Of a stretch of DNA of 64,000 bases, positions 49,735-59,931 are shown one piece after another. Made by a program: the position numbers and the translations under genes. The stretch spans positions 124,001-188,000 of the forward strand of contig JAUIJE010000014.1 of assembly GCA_030431455.1 (NCBI GenBank), given 5' to 3'. The first letter of the stretch is position 1. Each line of letters begins with the position of its first letter. The notes under the pieces are model-generated. The model searched no databases. It was given only the letters and a program-made list of their open reading frames with translations, and was not told where the DNA came from. The stretch comes from a bacterium. Lineage in GTDB: Bacteria; Myxococcota; UBA727; JAUIJE01.

Positions 49735-50580
49735 TTGTCGAGCGGCAAGAAAAATCCCATGGACGATGCGGTGGCCGAAGCGTTGCGCAGCGTCGAGCGC
49801 TTGGAAAACACCGAGCCTGCGGCCACGGTCGCGTCCTCCGATTCGTCCAGTGACGAAGATTTTGATCCCGACAGCATCCAGGTTCTGCAGGCGGACGACC
49901 TGCCGCCGAGCGCGGACCCCAACGCCAAGAGCGATGCCGCCCCCCTCGCGGTCGATGGCCTCGACGAGGACATCCTGCTCGAGGACGACGGGGACGACCC
50001 GCCGCCGAAAAAGCCGTCCGCCCAGGACGCGATCTTGCAATCGATGATCGAGGCCAAGAACGAAGCCGTCGGCGCGCTCGAGCAGACCCAAAAAGAGGCC
50101 GCGTCGATGCGCGAGCGGCTGATGCGGGTGAGCGCCGAGTTCGACAATTACAAAAAGCGCCAATCGCGGGAGCGGCAGGACGCGATCAAGTTCGCCAACG
50201 AAGGGCTGCTCAAAGAGCTCCTGCCGGTGCTGGACAACTTCGACCGGGCCTTGACCGGCATGAAGTCGAGCGCCGAGGACAGCGCGGCCGCGGCCAACAT
50301 GCTGCAGGGCGTCGAGATGGTCGCCCGGCAGTTCAAGGACACGTTGGCCAAGGTCGGGGTCGAGGAGTTTTCCGCGTTGGGTCAACCATTTGACCCCTCG
50401 TTGCACGAGGCGGTGAGCGCGCGAGAAGACCCGTCGGTTCCCAACAATACGGTCGTCGAGGAATACCAGCGTGGGTATAAGCTCAATGGCCGGTTGGTTC
50501 GGCCGTCGATGGTGATCGTCTCCACGGGGGGCGCGTCCGGGAAAGTGCAAGCGGCACCGGGCGCCGAGGACGACGAATAA
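49735..50580 (+). CDS. grpE: Nucleotide exchange factor GrpE
   Basis: 281 aa. The start is taken as TTG at 49735, with AAGGAG 7 nt upstream; ATG at 49759 would be the fallback. An unusually long acidic N-terminus (~110 residues, Asp/Ser/Pro rich, QVLQADDLPPSADPN) precedes the coiled coil (VGALEQTQKEAASMRERLMRVSAEFDNYKKRQSRERQDAIKFANEGLLKELLPVLDNFDRAL) and the beta-domain ending VVEEYQRGYKLNGRLVRPSMVIV. It exchanges ADP on DnaK. The family norm is ~190-210 aa. Follows hrcA by 88 bp. Confidence 0.95.
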   Translation: MSSGKKNPMDDAVAEALRSVERLENTEPAATVASSDSSSDEDFDPDSIQVLQADDLPPSADPNAKSDAAPLAVDGLDEDILLEDDGDDPPPKKPSAQDAILQSMIEAKNEAVGALEQTQKEAASMRERLMRVSAEFDNYKKRQSRERQDAIKFANEGLLKELLPVLDNFDRALTGMKSSAEDSAAAANMLQGVEMVARQFKDTLAKVGVEEFSALGQPFDPSLHEAVSAREDPSVPNNTVVEEYQRGYKLNGRLVRPSMVIVSTGGASGKVQAAPGAEDDE

Positions 50581-50674
50581 CCGACCCGCGGGGGCGTGAC
50601 CGCGGCGAAATGCAACACGCTACAGCAGGTGCGGGTCGATGGGTTACACTCTCCGGCTCGCGGGGGAGGACGAC

Positions 50675-52532
<1,858 letters not shown>

Positions 52533-52534
<2 letters not shown>

Positions 52535-52588
52535 CGTCGCTTTGCGACGTCGTAAGCGGTTCGCGGCCTGACGTCGCTTCGCGACGTC
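52533..52588 (+). terminator. Tandem hairpins at the end of dnaK
   Basis: GACGTCGC-TTT-GCGACGTC (52533-52551) and GACGTCGC-TTC-GCGACGTC (52570-52588) are nearly identical, 37 bp apart, and the second is extended by GGCCT/AGGCC. No T-tract, so they may block 3'-exonuclease decay or terminate with Rho. Confidence 0.6.
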
Positions 52589-52783
52589 GTAGGCCGTCCG
52601 CCGCCTAAGCACCTCCCAGGACGCCCCAGCCCTCCGCTGGCGGCGTTCTCCCTCGCTTGCTCGGTTCACGACCATCGGGTCGCTCACCTCGTCGCGCTCA
52701 GTCCGGCCTTGCCAGCGAAACGCTGGAACGCCCTGGAAGGCACTTAGCGACTCTGTGCGGCGCGGGCGTGTCGTCGCTGGACA
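52589..52783. other. Intergenic remainder before the LysR stop
   Basis: About 195 bp without a gene. The last 20 bp (GTCGTCGCTGGACAC, then the LysR stop) match the end of the 81-bp repeat units at 22204-22449, again touching a stop codon. The rest contains short inverted repeats such as CCAGCG/CGCTGG (52710-52727). Confidence 0.5.
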
Positions 52784-53680
52784 CTAGCCGGCTTCTTGGG
52801 CGAACCAGGTCGACAACTCGGCGATCAGCGCCTGCAGGTCCGCCCGATCCTGGTCCGCTTCGCGGATCGCCGCGCGCCAGGTGCGGTGGGCGCGCGGGTG
52901 CACAAAGGGCCGCACCACCACGTCGTCGCGGGACCGCGCGGCCTTGGCCGCCCAGCGCGGAATCAGCGCCACCCCGCAGCTGGCGACCACGAGCTCAACC
53001 ATGGCCTCGGTCAAGGGCATGCGCAATGTGTGTGCAGGCTGCTCGCTGCCGAACCAGTCGCGCCCGATCGCCACCAGCTCGTCGACGGGCAGGTCGTGCA
53101 CAATGAGCGTGTCGTCGACGAGGTCGCGCGGCCCCACCCCCCGTGACCCCGCTGCGGGATGGCTGGGCAGAAGCACGACCACAAACGCGTCCTGCCCGAG
53201 CTCGAACACCACCGTCTCCTTCGGGGCCGGGGCGTGGGCGATGGCGAGGTCGATGCGCCGGCCGAGCAGGGCCTTCATCGGGTCTTTGCGGTGGTCGATC
53301 TTGGGCACCACCTGGGCGGTGGGGTGCGCGCGGCGAAAGCGGCCGATGACCGGGGCGAGCCAGTCGTAACAAGTGTGACATTGGGTCGCGACCCGGATGC
53401 GGGTGGCCTTGGTGGGGCGCAGGGCGCGCTCGAGAGCGGTCAGCTGCTCGATCAGGGGCGCGCCCCCCTGCACCAGGGTGCGGCCCGCGGGGGTGATGGA
53501 CAGGCCGCGGCCTTCGCGCACAAACAGGGCCAAGCCAAGCTTGCCCTCGAGGCGGGCCAGGTGGTGACTGACCGCGGACTGGGTGAGGCCGAGGGCGCGG
53601 GCCGCGCGGGTCACGCCCCCGTGCTCGTGAAGCGCACACATCAAGACCAGGTCGCGGCTGTCGAGGGCGGGGCTTTGCAT
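52784..53680 (-). CDS. LysR-family transcriptional regulator
   Basis: 298 aa from the ATG at 53680. The N-terminal HTH is clear (LVLMCALHEHGGVTRAARALGLTQSAVSHHLARLEGKLGLALFVREGRGLSITPAGRTLV). The effector-binding domain follows with the usual two-lobe pattern (IRVATQCHTCYDWLAPVIGRFRRAHPTAQV, DLAIAHAPAPKETVVFELGQDAFVVVLLPSHP). It is most like MetR-type or catabolic activators, not certain. Divergent from a GST gene with a 26-bp dyad in between, so it likely controls that gene. Confidence 0.92.
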   Translation of the reverse strand: MQSPALDSRDLVLMCALHEHGGVTRAARALGLTQSAVSHHLARLEGKLGLALFVREGRGLSITPAGRTLVQGGAPLIEQLTALERALRPTKATRIRVATQCHTCYDWLAPVIGRFRRAHPTAQVVPKIDHRKDPMKALLGRRIDLAIAHAPAPKETVVFELGQDAFVVVLLPSHPAAGSRGVGPRDLVDDTLIVHDLPVDELVAIGRDWFGSEQPAHTLRMPLTEAMVELVVASCGVALIPRWAAKAARSRDDVVVRPFVHPRAHRTWRAAIREADQDRADLQALIAELSTWFAQEAG

Positions 53681-53701
53681 AGATGAGCCAGACCGAACGA
53701 T

Positions 53702-53727
53702 TGATGAAAAACCATCGCTTTTCATCA
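53702..53727. promoter_or_regulatory. LysR-type operator
   Basis: TGATGAAAA (53702-53710) and TTTTCATCA (53719-53727) are perfect 9-bp arms around ACCATCGC. It lies 22 bp upstream of the LysR start and 41 bp before the GST start, the normal place for LysR control of a divergent gene. Confidence 0.75.
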
Positions 53728-53767
53728 TCCTAGCCGGCGGGCACAGTACGGCGCAAGGAGGACAGAG

Positions 53768-54439
53768 ATGAACACACCTTTGCTCTATTTTTCCCCCGGC
53801 TCGGTGTCGATGCCGGTGCACATGGTCCTGCGCGAACTGGGCCTCAACCCCGAGCTCAAGCGCACCCCCACCGGCGACGACGCGCACCTCACCGCGGCCT
53901 ATCTGGCGGTGAACCCCGCCGGGCGGGTGCCCGCGCTCGCCCTGGACGGGCGCGTGTTCACCGAGGTGTGGTCGATCCTGCGCTACTTGGCTGCGCGGCA
54001 TCCGGAGGCGGGGCTGGTGCCGGCGCATGCGCAGGACCGGGCCCGGCTCGATGAGATCCTGAGCCGCGCCCTGACCGCGGCCCAGCCGAGCTATCGCATG
54101 GTGATGCGCCCGGACCGGGTGTTGGGACCGGACAGCGACCCTGCCGCCCAAGAGGCGGTGCGGGCCGCGGGCCGGCGCGATTTTGCCGCCGCGCTCGACC
54201 AGATCGAACGCATCGTGGCCGACGAAGGGTGGGCGCTGGGCGACGGTGTGACCGTGGCCGACCCGGTGATCGCCACCCTCTCCGCCTGGGCCCGCTATGC
54301 CCAGTTGGACATCGAGCGTTGGCCCAAGTTGCGCCGCATCGGGCGCGCCTACTTTGCCCGGCCCGCGGCCCAAGCCACGCTGGTGGCGGAGGGGCTGGTC
54401 GACGAGCAAGGACGGCCCACCCCGCCCACGCGGGTCTGA
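53768..54439 (+). CDS. Glutathione S-transferase-like protein
   Basis: 223 aa with AAGGAG 6-7 nt upstream. The N-terminal thioredoxin fold: LLYFSPGSVSMPVHMVLRELGLNPELKRTPTGDDAHLTAAYLAVNPAGRVPALALDGRVFTEVWSILRYLAARHP (Ser/Pro and cis-Pro in VPAL, TEVWSILRYL G-site helix; the common ES.AI motif is altered to TEVWSI). The C-terminal helical domain is present with GWALGDGVTVADPVIATLSAWARY, typical of GST_C. It conjugates or transfers glutathione to unknown substrates. Divergent from LysR and probably regulated by it. Confidence 0.9.
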   Translation: MNTPLLYFSPGSVSMPVHMVLRELGLNPELKRTPTGDDAHLTAAYLAVNPAGRVPALALDGRVFTEVWSILRYLAARHPEAGLVPAHAQDRARLDEILSRALTAAQPSYRMVMRPDRVLGPDSDPAAQEAVRAAGRRDFAAALDQIERIVADEGWALGDGVTVADPVIATLSAWARYAQLDIERWPKLRRIGRAYFARPAAQATLVAEGLVDEQGRPTPPTRV

Positions 54440-54480
54440 CCCTCGCCTGTCGAGGGCACGCCGGGTGGTAGGCTCGTGGC

Positions 54481-55551
54481 GTGAGGCGGGTGATCGCGCT
54501 GGTGGTGGGGGGGATGCTCGGCTGCGGGCACACAGACCCCGCGCCGGTTGCGGCCCCACCCGCGGCGGCCGCGCCATCTGTGGTCGCCGCCGAGGAGCGC
54601 GCGGTCGTCGAGCCCCCGCCGAAGACCCCACCCCCGCCCGACCTTCGGCTCGCCCGGGCCCGGGTCCTGGCCGAGCTGGTGCGACCGCTGCATCGCCCCC
54701 TCACCGACGACGACCGCGCTGGTGGTTGGCTCGATTTTCGCGATGAGCCGGGCCAGACCTTCGACCGCTGGTTGGCCCGGCCGCCCCACGTGGCCACCCC
54801 CGCGCGCCACACCATCTACGTGTTGCCGCTCGGCCCTTTGAACAAGGCCAAGCGGCGCATTGTTGACAAAGTCACTGCATTTCTGCCGCTGTACTTTGGC
54901 TTGCCGGTGACCGTGCTCCCCCCCGAGCCCTTCGGCGACGTTCCCGCGGCGGCCAAGCGGCGCCATCCCGAGTGGGGCGATCGCCAAATCGACACCAACT
55001 GGATTCTGAAGCACCGGCTGCGGCCGATGGTGCCCGACGACGCCGCGGTGCTGGTGGCCTTGACCGCCCACGATCTCTGGCCCGGCGAAAACTGGAAGGG
55101 CGGCGGGTGGAACTACCTCCACGGCATGGCCAACTATGAACAGCGGGTGGGGGTCTGGTCGTTGTATCGTCTGGGCAATGCCGGCAAGCGCCGCACGCTG
55201 CTGCGCACCCTCAAGACCGCCTCGCACGAGATCGGTCACACCTTTTCCATGCTTCACTGCACCGCCTACCGTTGCAACCTGCAGGGCCGGCTCGGGGTCG
55301 ATGAATCCGACCGCACCCCGGTGGCCCTGGGGCCGAACTGTCTGGCCAAACTCGTGTACGCCACCGGGGTCGAACCCTTGGCTCGGTTCGAGAAGTTGGC
55401 GGCGTGGATGAAGCAGGAAGGGTTTCGCCGCGAGGCGGCATTTTTTCAGAGAAGCGCAGACACATTGCGGGCGGCGGGGTGGGACCCGGCGGACTGGCCG
55501 GGCGCGGGCTATGGGGTCGGGGTCGATCCGGTGGCGAGGAAGCCGAAGTAA
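54481..55551 (+). CDS. Archaemetzincin-family metalloprotease, lipoprotein
   Basis: 356 aa from GTG at 54481. A short signal peptide ends LVVGGMLGC. A Pro-rich linker precedes the catalytic domain: TIYVLPLGPLNKAKRRIVDKVTAFLPLYFGLPVTVLPPEPF, then VLVALTAHDLWPG, VWSLYRLG, and the zinc site KTASHEIGHTFSMLHCTAYRCNLQG. HExGHxxxxxHC with following Cys residues identifies archaemetzincins, which hydrolyse peptides poorly and whose natural substrates are unknown. The family is usually cytoplasmic, so a lipid-anchored form is of interest. It overlaps the convergent DUF420 gene by 43 bp. Confidence 0.83.
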   Translation: MRRVIALVVGGMLGCGHTDPAPVAAPPAAAAPSVVAAEERAVVEPPPKTPPPPDLRLARARVLAELVRPLHRPLTDDDRAGGWLDFRDEPGQTFDRWLARPPHVATPARHTIYVLPLGPLNKAKRRIVDKVTAFLPLYFGLPVTVLPPEPFGDVPAAAKRRHPEWGDRQIDTNWILKHRLRPMVPDDAAVLVALTAHDLWPGENWKGGGWNYLHGMANYEQRVGVWSLYRLGNAGKRRTLLRTLKTASHEIGHTFSMLHCTAYRCNLQGRLGVDESDRTPVALGPNCLAKLVYATGVEPLARFEKLAAWMKQEGFRREAAFFQRSADTLRAAGWDPADWPGAGYGVGVDPVARKPK

Positions 55552-55997
55552 TAGACCGCCACCGCGGACACCGCGGTCCAGAGCAGGCCGGCGATCACCC
55601 CGTAGGCGAGCCGGCGGTGGGTGGCGGAGAAGTCGCCCGGCAGCCGCGCGTCTTTGCGCCGGTAGCTGGTGAACGTGAGCCAGGCCCACACAATGTATGT
55701 GATCACCGCGGGCCCGATGTGGGCGATGAACACCCCCTTCAGCAGGGCCGTGCCCGCGTAGGGGCTGCCCGCAATGAGACTGCCGGAGCCCCCGTGCATG
55801 CGGATGCTGCCCTCCAGGGAGAACAGACAGACGAACAACATCACGCACAGGGCGATCTGCAGCCGGCGGTGGGTGACAAAGTCGCCCCGCCGGGCGAGGC
55901 GGGCCGCGCCGTAGGCCCACACCGGCGCGACCAAGTTGAACACGAGCACGATGTCGACCAACAGGTCGGCGCGCGAACCAAAAAAGCCCTGCGGCAT
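55509..55997 (-). CDS. DUF420-family membrane protein
   Basis: 162 aa; the ATG at 55997 has GGGAGGGACC upstream. Four TM segments are visible: LLVDIVLVFNLVAPVWAYGAARLA, LQIALCVMLFVCLFSLEGSI, LLKGVFIAHIGPAVITYIVWAWLTF, GVIAGLLWTAVSAVAVYYFGF. The pattern HRxLQ..L, KGVFIAHI and HRRLAY is typical of DUF420 proteins, found near cytochrome oxidase assembly genes; function not settled. No oxidase genes are here. It is convergent with the archaemetzincin. Confidence 0.8.
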   Translation of the reverse strand: MPQGFFGSRADLLVDIVLVFNLVAPVWAYGAARLARRGDFVTHRRLQIALCVMLFVCLFSLEGSIRMHGGSGSLIAGSPYAGTALLKGVFIAHIGPAVITYIVWAWLTFTSYRRKDARLPGDFSATHRRLAYGVIAGLLWTAVSAVAVYYFGFLATGSTPTP

Positions 55998-56117
55998 GGT
56001 CCCTCCCCGGGCGCGGCCTCGCCGCGGCAATCTGTCCGCCCGCCGCCCCCTCCGATCCCGCGTGGCGCGAGCGAAGGTCCCCGGGCGGCTTGGCGTGAAT
56101 CGTGAAACCGTCGCGGC

Positions 56118-56816
56118 ATGGAGAACATTCCAAATCCGTCCGCGCTGTCCACCTGGGTGTTCGTGGTCCTGGTCGCCTGGTGCCTCGGCTGGGCGGGGTG
56201 GGGCCTGTGGCTTGCCACCACGCGGGGCCGGCGTCCCCTGGCCCTCGGCGCGCTGCTCGGCTGGCTCGGCCTGACCGCGGGCCTGGCCGCCGCCGGGCTG
56301 CTCGAACGCTTCACGCCGCCCCCGCCGATCTTGTTCTTGCTCCTGAGCATGACCGGGGCCGCGGTGTGGTTCGCCCGGTCCCCCGCGGGGGGCCGGCTCG
56401 TCGACGCCGCCCCCGCTTGGGCCCTGATCGGGGTCCAAGGGTTTCGGCTCCCGCTCGAGCTGGTGCTCGCGAGCTGGAACGAACAAGGGGCCCTGCCCAC
56501 CGCGATGACCTTCCGCGGGGTCAACTTTGACATCGTCACCGGCGTGACCGCGCTTGTCGGCGCGGCTCTGGTCTGGCGCGGGGTGGGCGCACGCTGGGTG
56601 CCGGTGGTATTCAATGGCATTGGCCTGAGCGCCCTCGCGGTCATCATCGTGACCGCCCTCGGCTCCTTGCCCACCCCCTTCGCCTGGGTGGACACCGATG
56701 TGCCCTTGGTGTTGCCGGCGCGTTTTCCCTACGTGTGGCTGCCGATGGTGTGCGTCGGCTTCGCCCACGTGACCCACTTGCTCAGCCTGCGCCAATGGTG
56801 GCGCCACCGGGCATAG
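56118..56816 (+). CDS. Polytopic membrane protein of unknown function
   Basis: 232 aa with about seven hydrophobic segments (STWVFVVLVAWCLGWAGWGLWLA, ALLGWLGLTAGLAAAGLL, LFLLLSMTGAAVWFA, FDIVTGVTALVGAALVWRG, VPVVFNGIGLSALAVIIVTALG, WLPMVCVGFAHVTHLLSLRQWW). It contains the charged loop QGFRLPLELVLASWNEQGALPTAMTFRGVNFDIVTG, which may mark a conserved family. It is divergent from DUF420 by 120 bp and convergent with the GD lipoprotein (1 bp between stops). Confidence 0.7.
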   Translation: MENIPNPSALSTWVFVVLVAWCLGWAGWGLWLATTRGRRPLALGALLGWLGLTAGLAAAGLLERFTPPPPILFLLLSMTGAAVWFARSPAGGRLVDAAPAWALIGVQGFRLPLELVLASWNEQGALPTAMTFRGVNFDIVTGVTALVGAALVWRGVGARWVPVVFNGIGLSALAVIIVTALGSLPTPFAWVDTDVPLVLPARFPYVWLPMVCVGFAHVTHLLSLRQWWRHRA

Positions 56817-56817
56817 C

Positions 56818-58929
56818 TCAGGGCACGTCGGTCTGTCCGTCGGCGTTGCTGCCCCAACACTCGATGGTCTCGTCGAGGAGCAGCCCGCAGGCATGGTCTT
56901 GTCCCGCCGACACCGCGGCGAAGTCCCCGCCGTGCGCGTCGGTCTTGCCGTTGGCGTCGTCCCCCCAGCACTCGACCTTGTCGTTGTCGACCCGGACCAC
57001 GCAGGCGAAGCGGTCCCCCGCGCTCACTTGTTTCACCGTGGCCGCCCCCCCCGCGGTGATTTGGCCAAAGCTGTCGTCGCCCCAGCACAAGACCTCGTCG
57101 AGGAGGGTGAGGCCGCAGGTGTGGTCGTAGCCGGCGCTGACCTGATGGGAGGCAAAATCCGCCGGGGGGGTCGCCTGGCCGTCGGCGTTGTCGCCCCAGC
57201 AGGTGACAACATCGGTCCCGACCTCGCGCCCGCACACATGATCGGGCCCGGATTGGATCTGGGAGAACGCGGTCGCGGGCGGGGACGTCACCCCCGATGA
57301 GCCGCCATCGCCCCAGCACACGGGGGTGCGGTCGCTTTGCCGCAATGCACATGCATGGAGCGCCCCGGTGGTGACCCAATCGGCGCGAAAACCCGCCGGC
57401 GGCGCCGCGCGCCCGGACAGGTCGGTGCCCCAACACTCCGCGAAGTTCCCGCTCGCCCGCTGGCCGCAGGTGTAGCCATCCCCCGCGTCGAGGAACAAAA
57501 ACGCCACCCCGGGCGGCGGGTCCTCGCTCATCGCCCCCCAGCATTCGACCTGGCGGTTGTCCTTGCGAATCGCGCAGGTGTGCGCGGCCCCGGCGCTGAC
57601 CCCGACGAAGGCGGTGCTCCTCGTGAAGGGGCAGACGTTGCCGCCTCCACAATCAAAGTCCGCGCTCGACCGCGGCAGCAACCGGTGTTCGCCGAAAGAA
57701 TAGGTCAAGACCCCGGACACGCACGCGAACGAATCGGCGTCGGACATGGTGGTGGCCAACATCTCGGAGCCGACCCGGATGCTCAGGGCCCCGGCGTCGC
57801 AGCTCACGGTGGAGACCCCGAACCCGTCGGGAATGCCCCCGGTGCACGCGCCGCACACCTCGACGAACTGGCCCTCGAAGTCTTCGTCATCGAACCCCGG
57901 GGTCCACAGCATCGACGGGGTCAAAGGGGCCCCGGTCGACGGGACGCGAATGCGGTAGTGCAGCAGCTCGACCTCGGTGAGGTCATTGAAGTCGACGAGG
58001 GTGCCGACCACGGTGACCTCGTCTCCGATGTGCAGGCGGCCGATCGCGTACACGTCGTTGAGGTTGTGGATGTAGATGCCTTCGTGGGCGCCTGTGCCCG
58101 ACCGGATCCAAAACCCGGTGCGGGGCAGGCTGGCGTCCACCGCGGTGACGGTGCCCGAGACGGTCACGGGGGTGTCGAGCGCCAACGCGCCGAACATGTC
58201 TTCGATCGGCCGCGTCGCGGGGAACACGCACCGGTTGTCGGTGCTGCAGATGGCGCCATCCTGGCAGTCGGTGTTGCCGTTGCAGCCCACGTAGCAGCCG
58301 CCTTCGATGCACACCGGTCCGGGCCCGCCCGGCACCGCGGGACAGGTCGCGGTGTCGTTGCTGGTGCACGCGGTGGTGCACGTCGACCGATCGAGCCCGT
58401 CCACAGTCCCATTGGTGCAGGTCTCGCCCGCCTCACACGGCCCACACGGGCCGTACGGCCCGTAGCCGTACCCGTAGGTGCCGGTGGGTTCCTCCTCGGG
58501 GCTGACGTCCCCGTCGCCGTCGCCGTCCCCATCCCCATCCCCGTCCCCGTCGCCATCTCCATCTCCGTCGCCGTCGCCGTCGCCGTCGCCATCGCCGTCG
58601 CCATCTCCGTCCCCGTCGCCATCACCGTCTCCGTCGCCATCGCCATCCCCGTCGCCATCTCCGTCGCCGTCGCCATCCCCATCTCCGTCGCCGTCGCCGT
58701 CGCCATCGCCATCTCCGTCGCCGTCGCCATCTCCGTCTCCGTCGCCATCGCCATCACCGTCTCCGTCGCCATCCCCGTCGCCGTCGCCCACGCGGCACCG
58801 TCCGTCGACACACACTTGGGAGAAGGGACAGTCCGCGGTGTTGTTGCACACCGGGCTGACGTTGAGCCCCCAGTAACATCCCGGGGTCAGCCACAGGGCG
58901 ACAAACACCAGCCACCACCCGCGCATCAT
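56818..58929 (-). CDS. Gly-Asp-tract lipoprotein with OB-fold-like and RCC1-like repeats
   Basis: 703 aa; the ATG at 58929 overlaps the upstream stop (ATGA) with GGGAGG before it. The lipobox is FVALWLTPGC. A Cys cluster (VCNNTADCPFSQVCVDGRC) is followed by 47 Gly-Asp pairs (residues 48-141), then another Cys-rich region (CGPCEAGETC, CTTACTSNDTATC, DNRCVFP). Residues ~280-400 (VTVSGTVTAVDASLPRTGFWIRSG) look like an OB-fold domain. The C-terminal ~260 residues are RCC1-like repeats of the form AGxxHTCxxRxxxxxVxCWGxxxxG. Surface or outer-membrane attachment is likely. Coupled to the FlgO/CsgG-like gene. Confidence 0.82.
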   Translation of the reverse strand: MMRGWWLVFVALWLTPGCYWGLNVSPVCNNTADCPFSQVCVDGRCRVGDGDGDGDGDGDGDGDGDGDGDGDGDGDGDGDGDGDGDGDGDGDGDGDGDGDGDGDGDGDGDGDGDGDGDGDGDGDGDGDGDGDGDGDGDGDGDVSPEEEPTGTYGYGYGPYGPCGPCEAGETCTNGTVDGLDRSTCTTACTSNDTATCPAVPGGPGPVCIEGGCYVGCNGNTDCQDGAICSTDNRCVFPATRPIEDMFGALALDTPVTVSGTVTAVDASLPRTGFWIRSGTGAHEGIYIHNLNDVYAIGRLHIGDEVTVVGTLVDFNDLTEVELLHYRIRVPSTGAPLTPSMLWTPGFDDEDFEGQFVEVCGACTGGIPDGFGVSTVSCDAGALSIRVGSEMLATTMSDADSFACVSGVLTYSFGEHRLLPRSSADFDCGGGNVCPFTRSTAFVGVSAGAAHTCAIRKDNRQVECWGAMSEDPPPGVAFLFLDAGDGYTCGQRASGNFAECWGTDLSGRAAPPAGFRADWVTTGALHACALRQSDRTPVCWGDGGSSGVTSPPATAFSQIQSGPDHVCGREVGTDVVTCWGDNADGQATPPADFASHQVSAGYDHTCGLTLLDEVLCWGDDSFGQITAGGAATVKQVSAGDRFACVVRVDNDKVECWGDDANGKTDAHGGDFAAVSAGQDHACGLLLDETIECWGSNADGQTDVP
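58507..58788 (-). repeat. (Gly-Asp)47 coding hexanucleotide repeat
   Basis: 282 bp of GGN-GAY hexamers encode residues 48-141. Independent of the 306-bp tract at 9011-9316 in a different protein body. GAC and GAT mix freely while the peptide stays exact. Confidence 0.97.
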
Positions 58930-59765
58930 TCGCCTCCCACCGCGGCCACGGTCAACAACGCCACCCCGCCGGCCAACCCCACGGCCCCGGCCAACGCCGC
59001 CGCGGGGCCCGCGAGCTCGCCGATGACCGCGCCGGACTTGAGCGGTCCGGGGGCCCCGGGCCAGGCAAACAAGATCGCCTCGCTGGCCCCAAAGCAGGCC
59101 AAACCCGACAACAATGCCACTGTGCCAAGCCCGGCGGTGCCGAGCCCGGCCCACAACCACACGCTCCCGAGCCCGCCTTCGTCCTCGAGCACCACCTCGC
59201 CGTCGAGGGGGGCGATGAGCCGGGCCATGGCCGGGCGCAGCTCCTCTTCGAACTCGTTCACGTCGTCGACCCGCAGGGTCTCGCGGCTGAGGTTGCGGGC
59301 TTCGTCGGAGTCGAACAAGCTCACGGTCAACACCGTCCGGTCGCCGAGCTGCCCCGCAGACCCGAACACCACGTAGCGAATGCCCAATGCTCCTGCTACC
59401 TCGGCGAGGCAGGCGCTGGCGTCACACTGCATCGCCGCCCGGGACACCTCGAGGTTCACGAGGTTTTCGATCTCGGCGAAGGTCACGATCTCCCGCGGGG
59501 TCAACGCCCCGAGCTCGGCCACCACCAGCTCGTTCAACACCCGCACGGTGTTCTCGTCGACCGCGCCGGCCGCAAACTGGAGCACCAGGATGCGCTGGTC
59601 CTCGGCGGGCGAAGGCGCGGCCGCCTCGGCCGGGGGCGCGGGGGCCACCGGGTCTGCGGGCGCGGGTTCGGCCGGGGCCGGCGCAGGGTCGGCCGGCACC
59701 TCTTGCGCGGCCGCGGCCCACACCCACAAAGACGTCCCCACCAGCACCAGCAACTGTCGAATCAT
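58926..59765 (-). CDS. FlgO/CsgG-like exported protein with C-terminal TM segments
   Basis: 279 aa from the ATG at 59765. The signal peptide (LLVLVGTSLWVWAAAAQ) is followed by a Pro/Ala linker. Residues ~55-190 (RILVLQFAAGAVDENTVRVLNELVVAELGAL, TFAEIENLVNLEVSRAAMQCDASACLAEVAGALGIRYVVFGSAGQLGDRTVLTVSLFDSDEARNLSR) resemble a CsgG/FlgO-like alpha/beta domain that recurs in myxobacterial proteins. Two hydrophobic segments follow (LGTVALLSGLACFGAS, AAALAGAVGLAGGVALLTVAA). Its stop overlaps the start of the Gly-Asp lipoprotein, so both probably act at the envelope together. Divergent from the kinase gene, 166 bp apart. Confidence 0.75.
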   Translation of the reverse strand: MIRQLLVLVGTSLWVWAAAAQEVPADPAPAPAEPAPADPVAPAPPAEAAAPSPAEDQRILVLQFAAGAVDENTVRVLNELVVAELGALTPREIVTFAEIENLVNLEVSRAAMQCDASACLAEVAGALGIRYVVFGSAGQLGDRTVLTVSLFDSDEARNLSRETLRVDDVNEFEEELRPAMARLIAPLDGEVVLEDEGGLGSVWLWAGLGTAGLGTVALLSGLACFGASEAILFAWPGAPGPLKSGAVIGELAGPAAALAGAVGLAGGVALLTVAAVGGE

Positions 59766-59931
59766 GCCCCACCCATGCGAACGTTGTGCATACCACGTTG
59801 GCGGTCGCGCGGTGGGCGCCGGCCACCTCGTGGGTGGCGCGGTCAAGACAAAAATGGCAACAAAATCAATATCTTGTGACGCGCCGCACAGGGCCTGCCG
59901 CGCCCCGCGCGCGGTGTGCGAGGATACGGCC

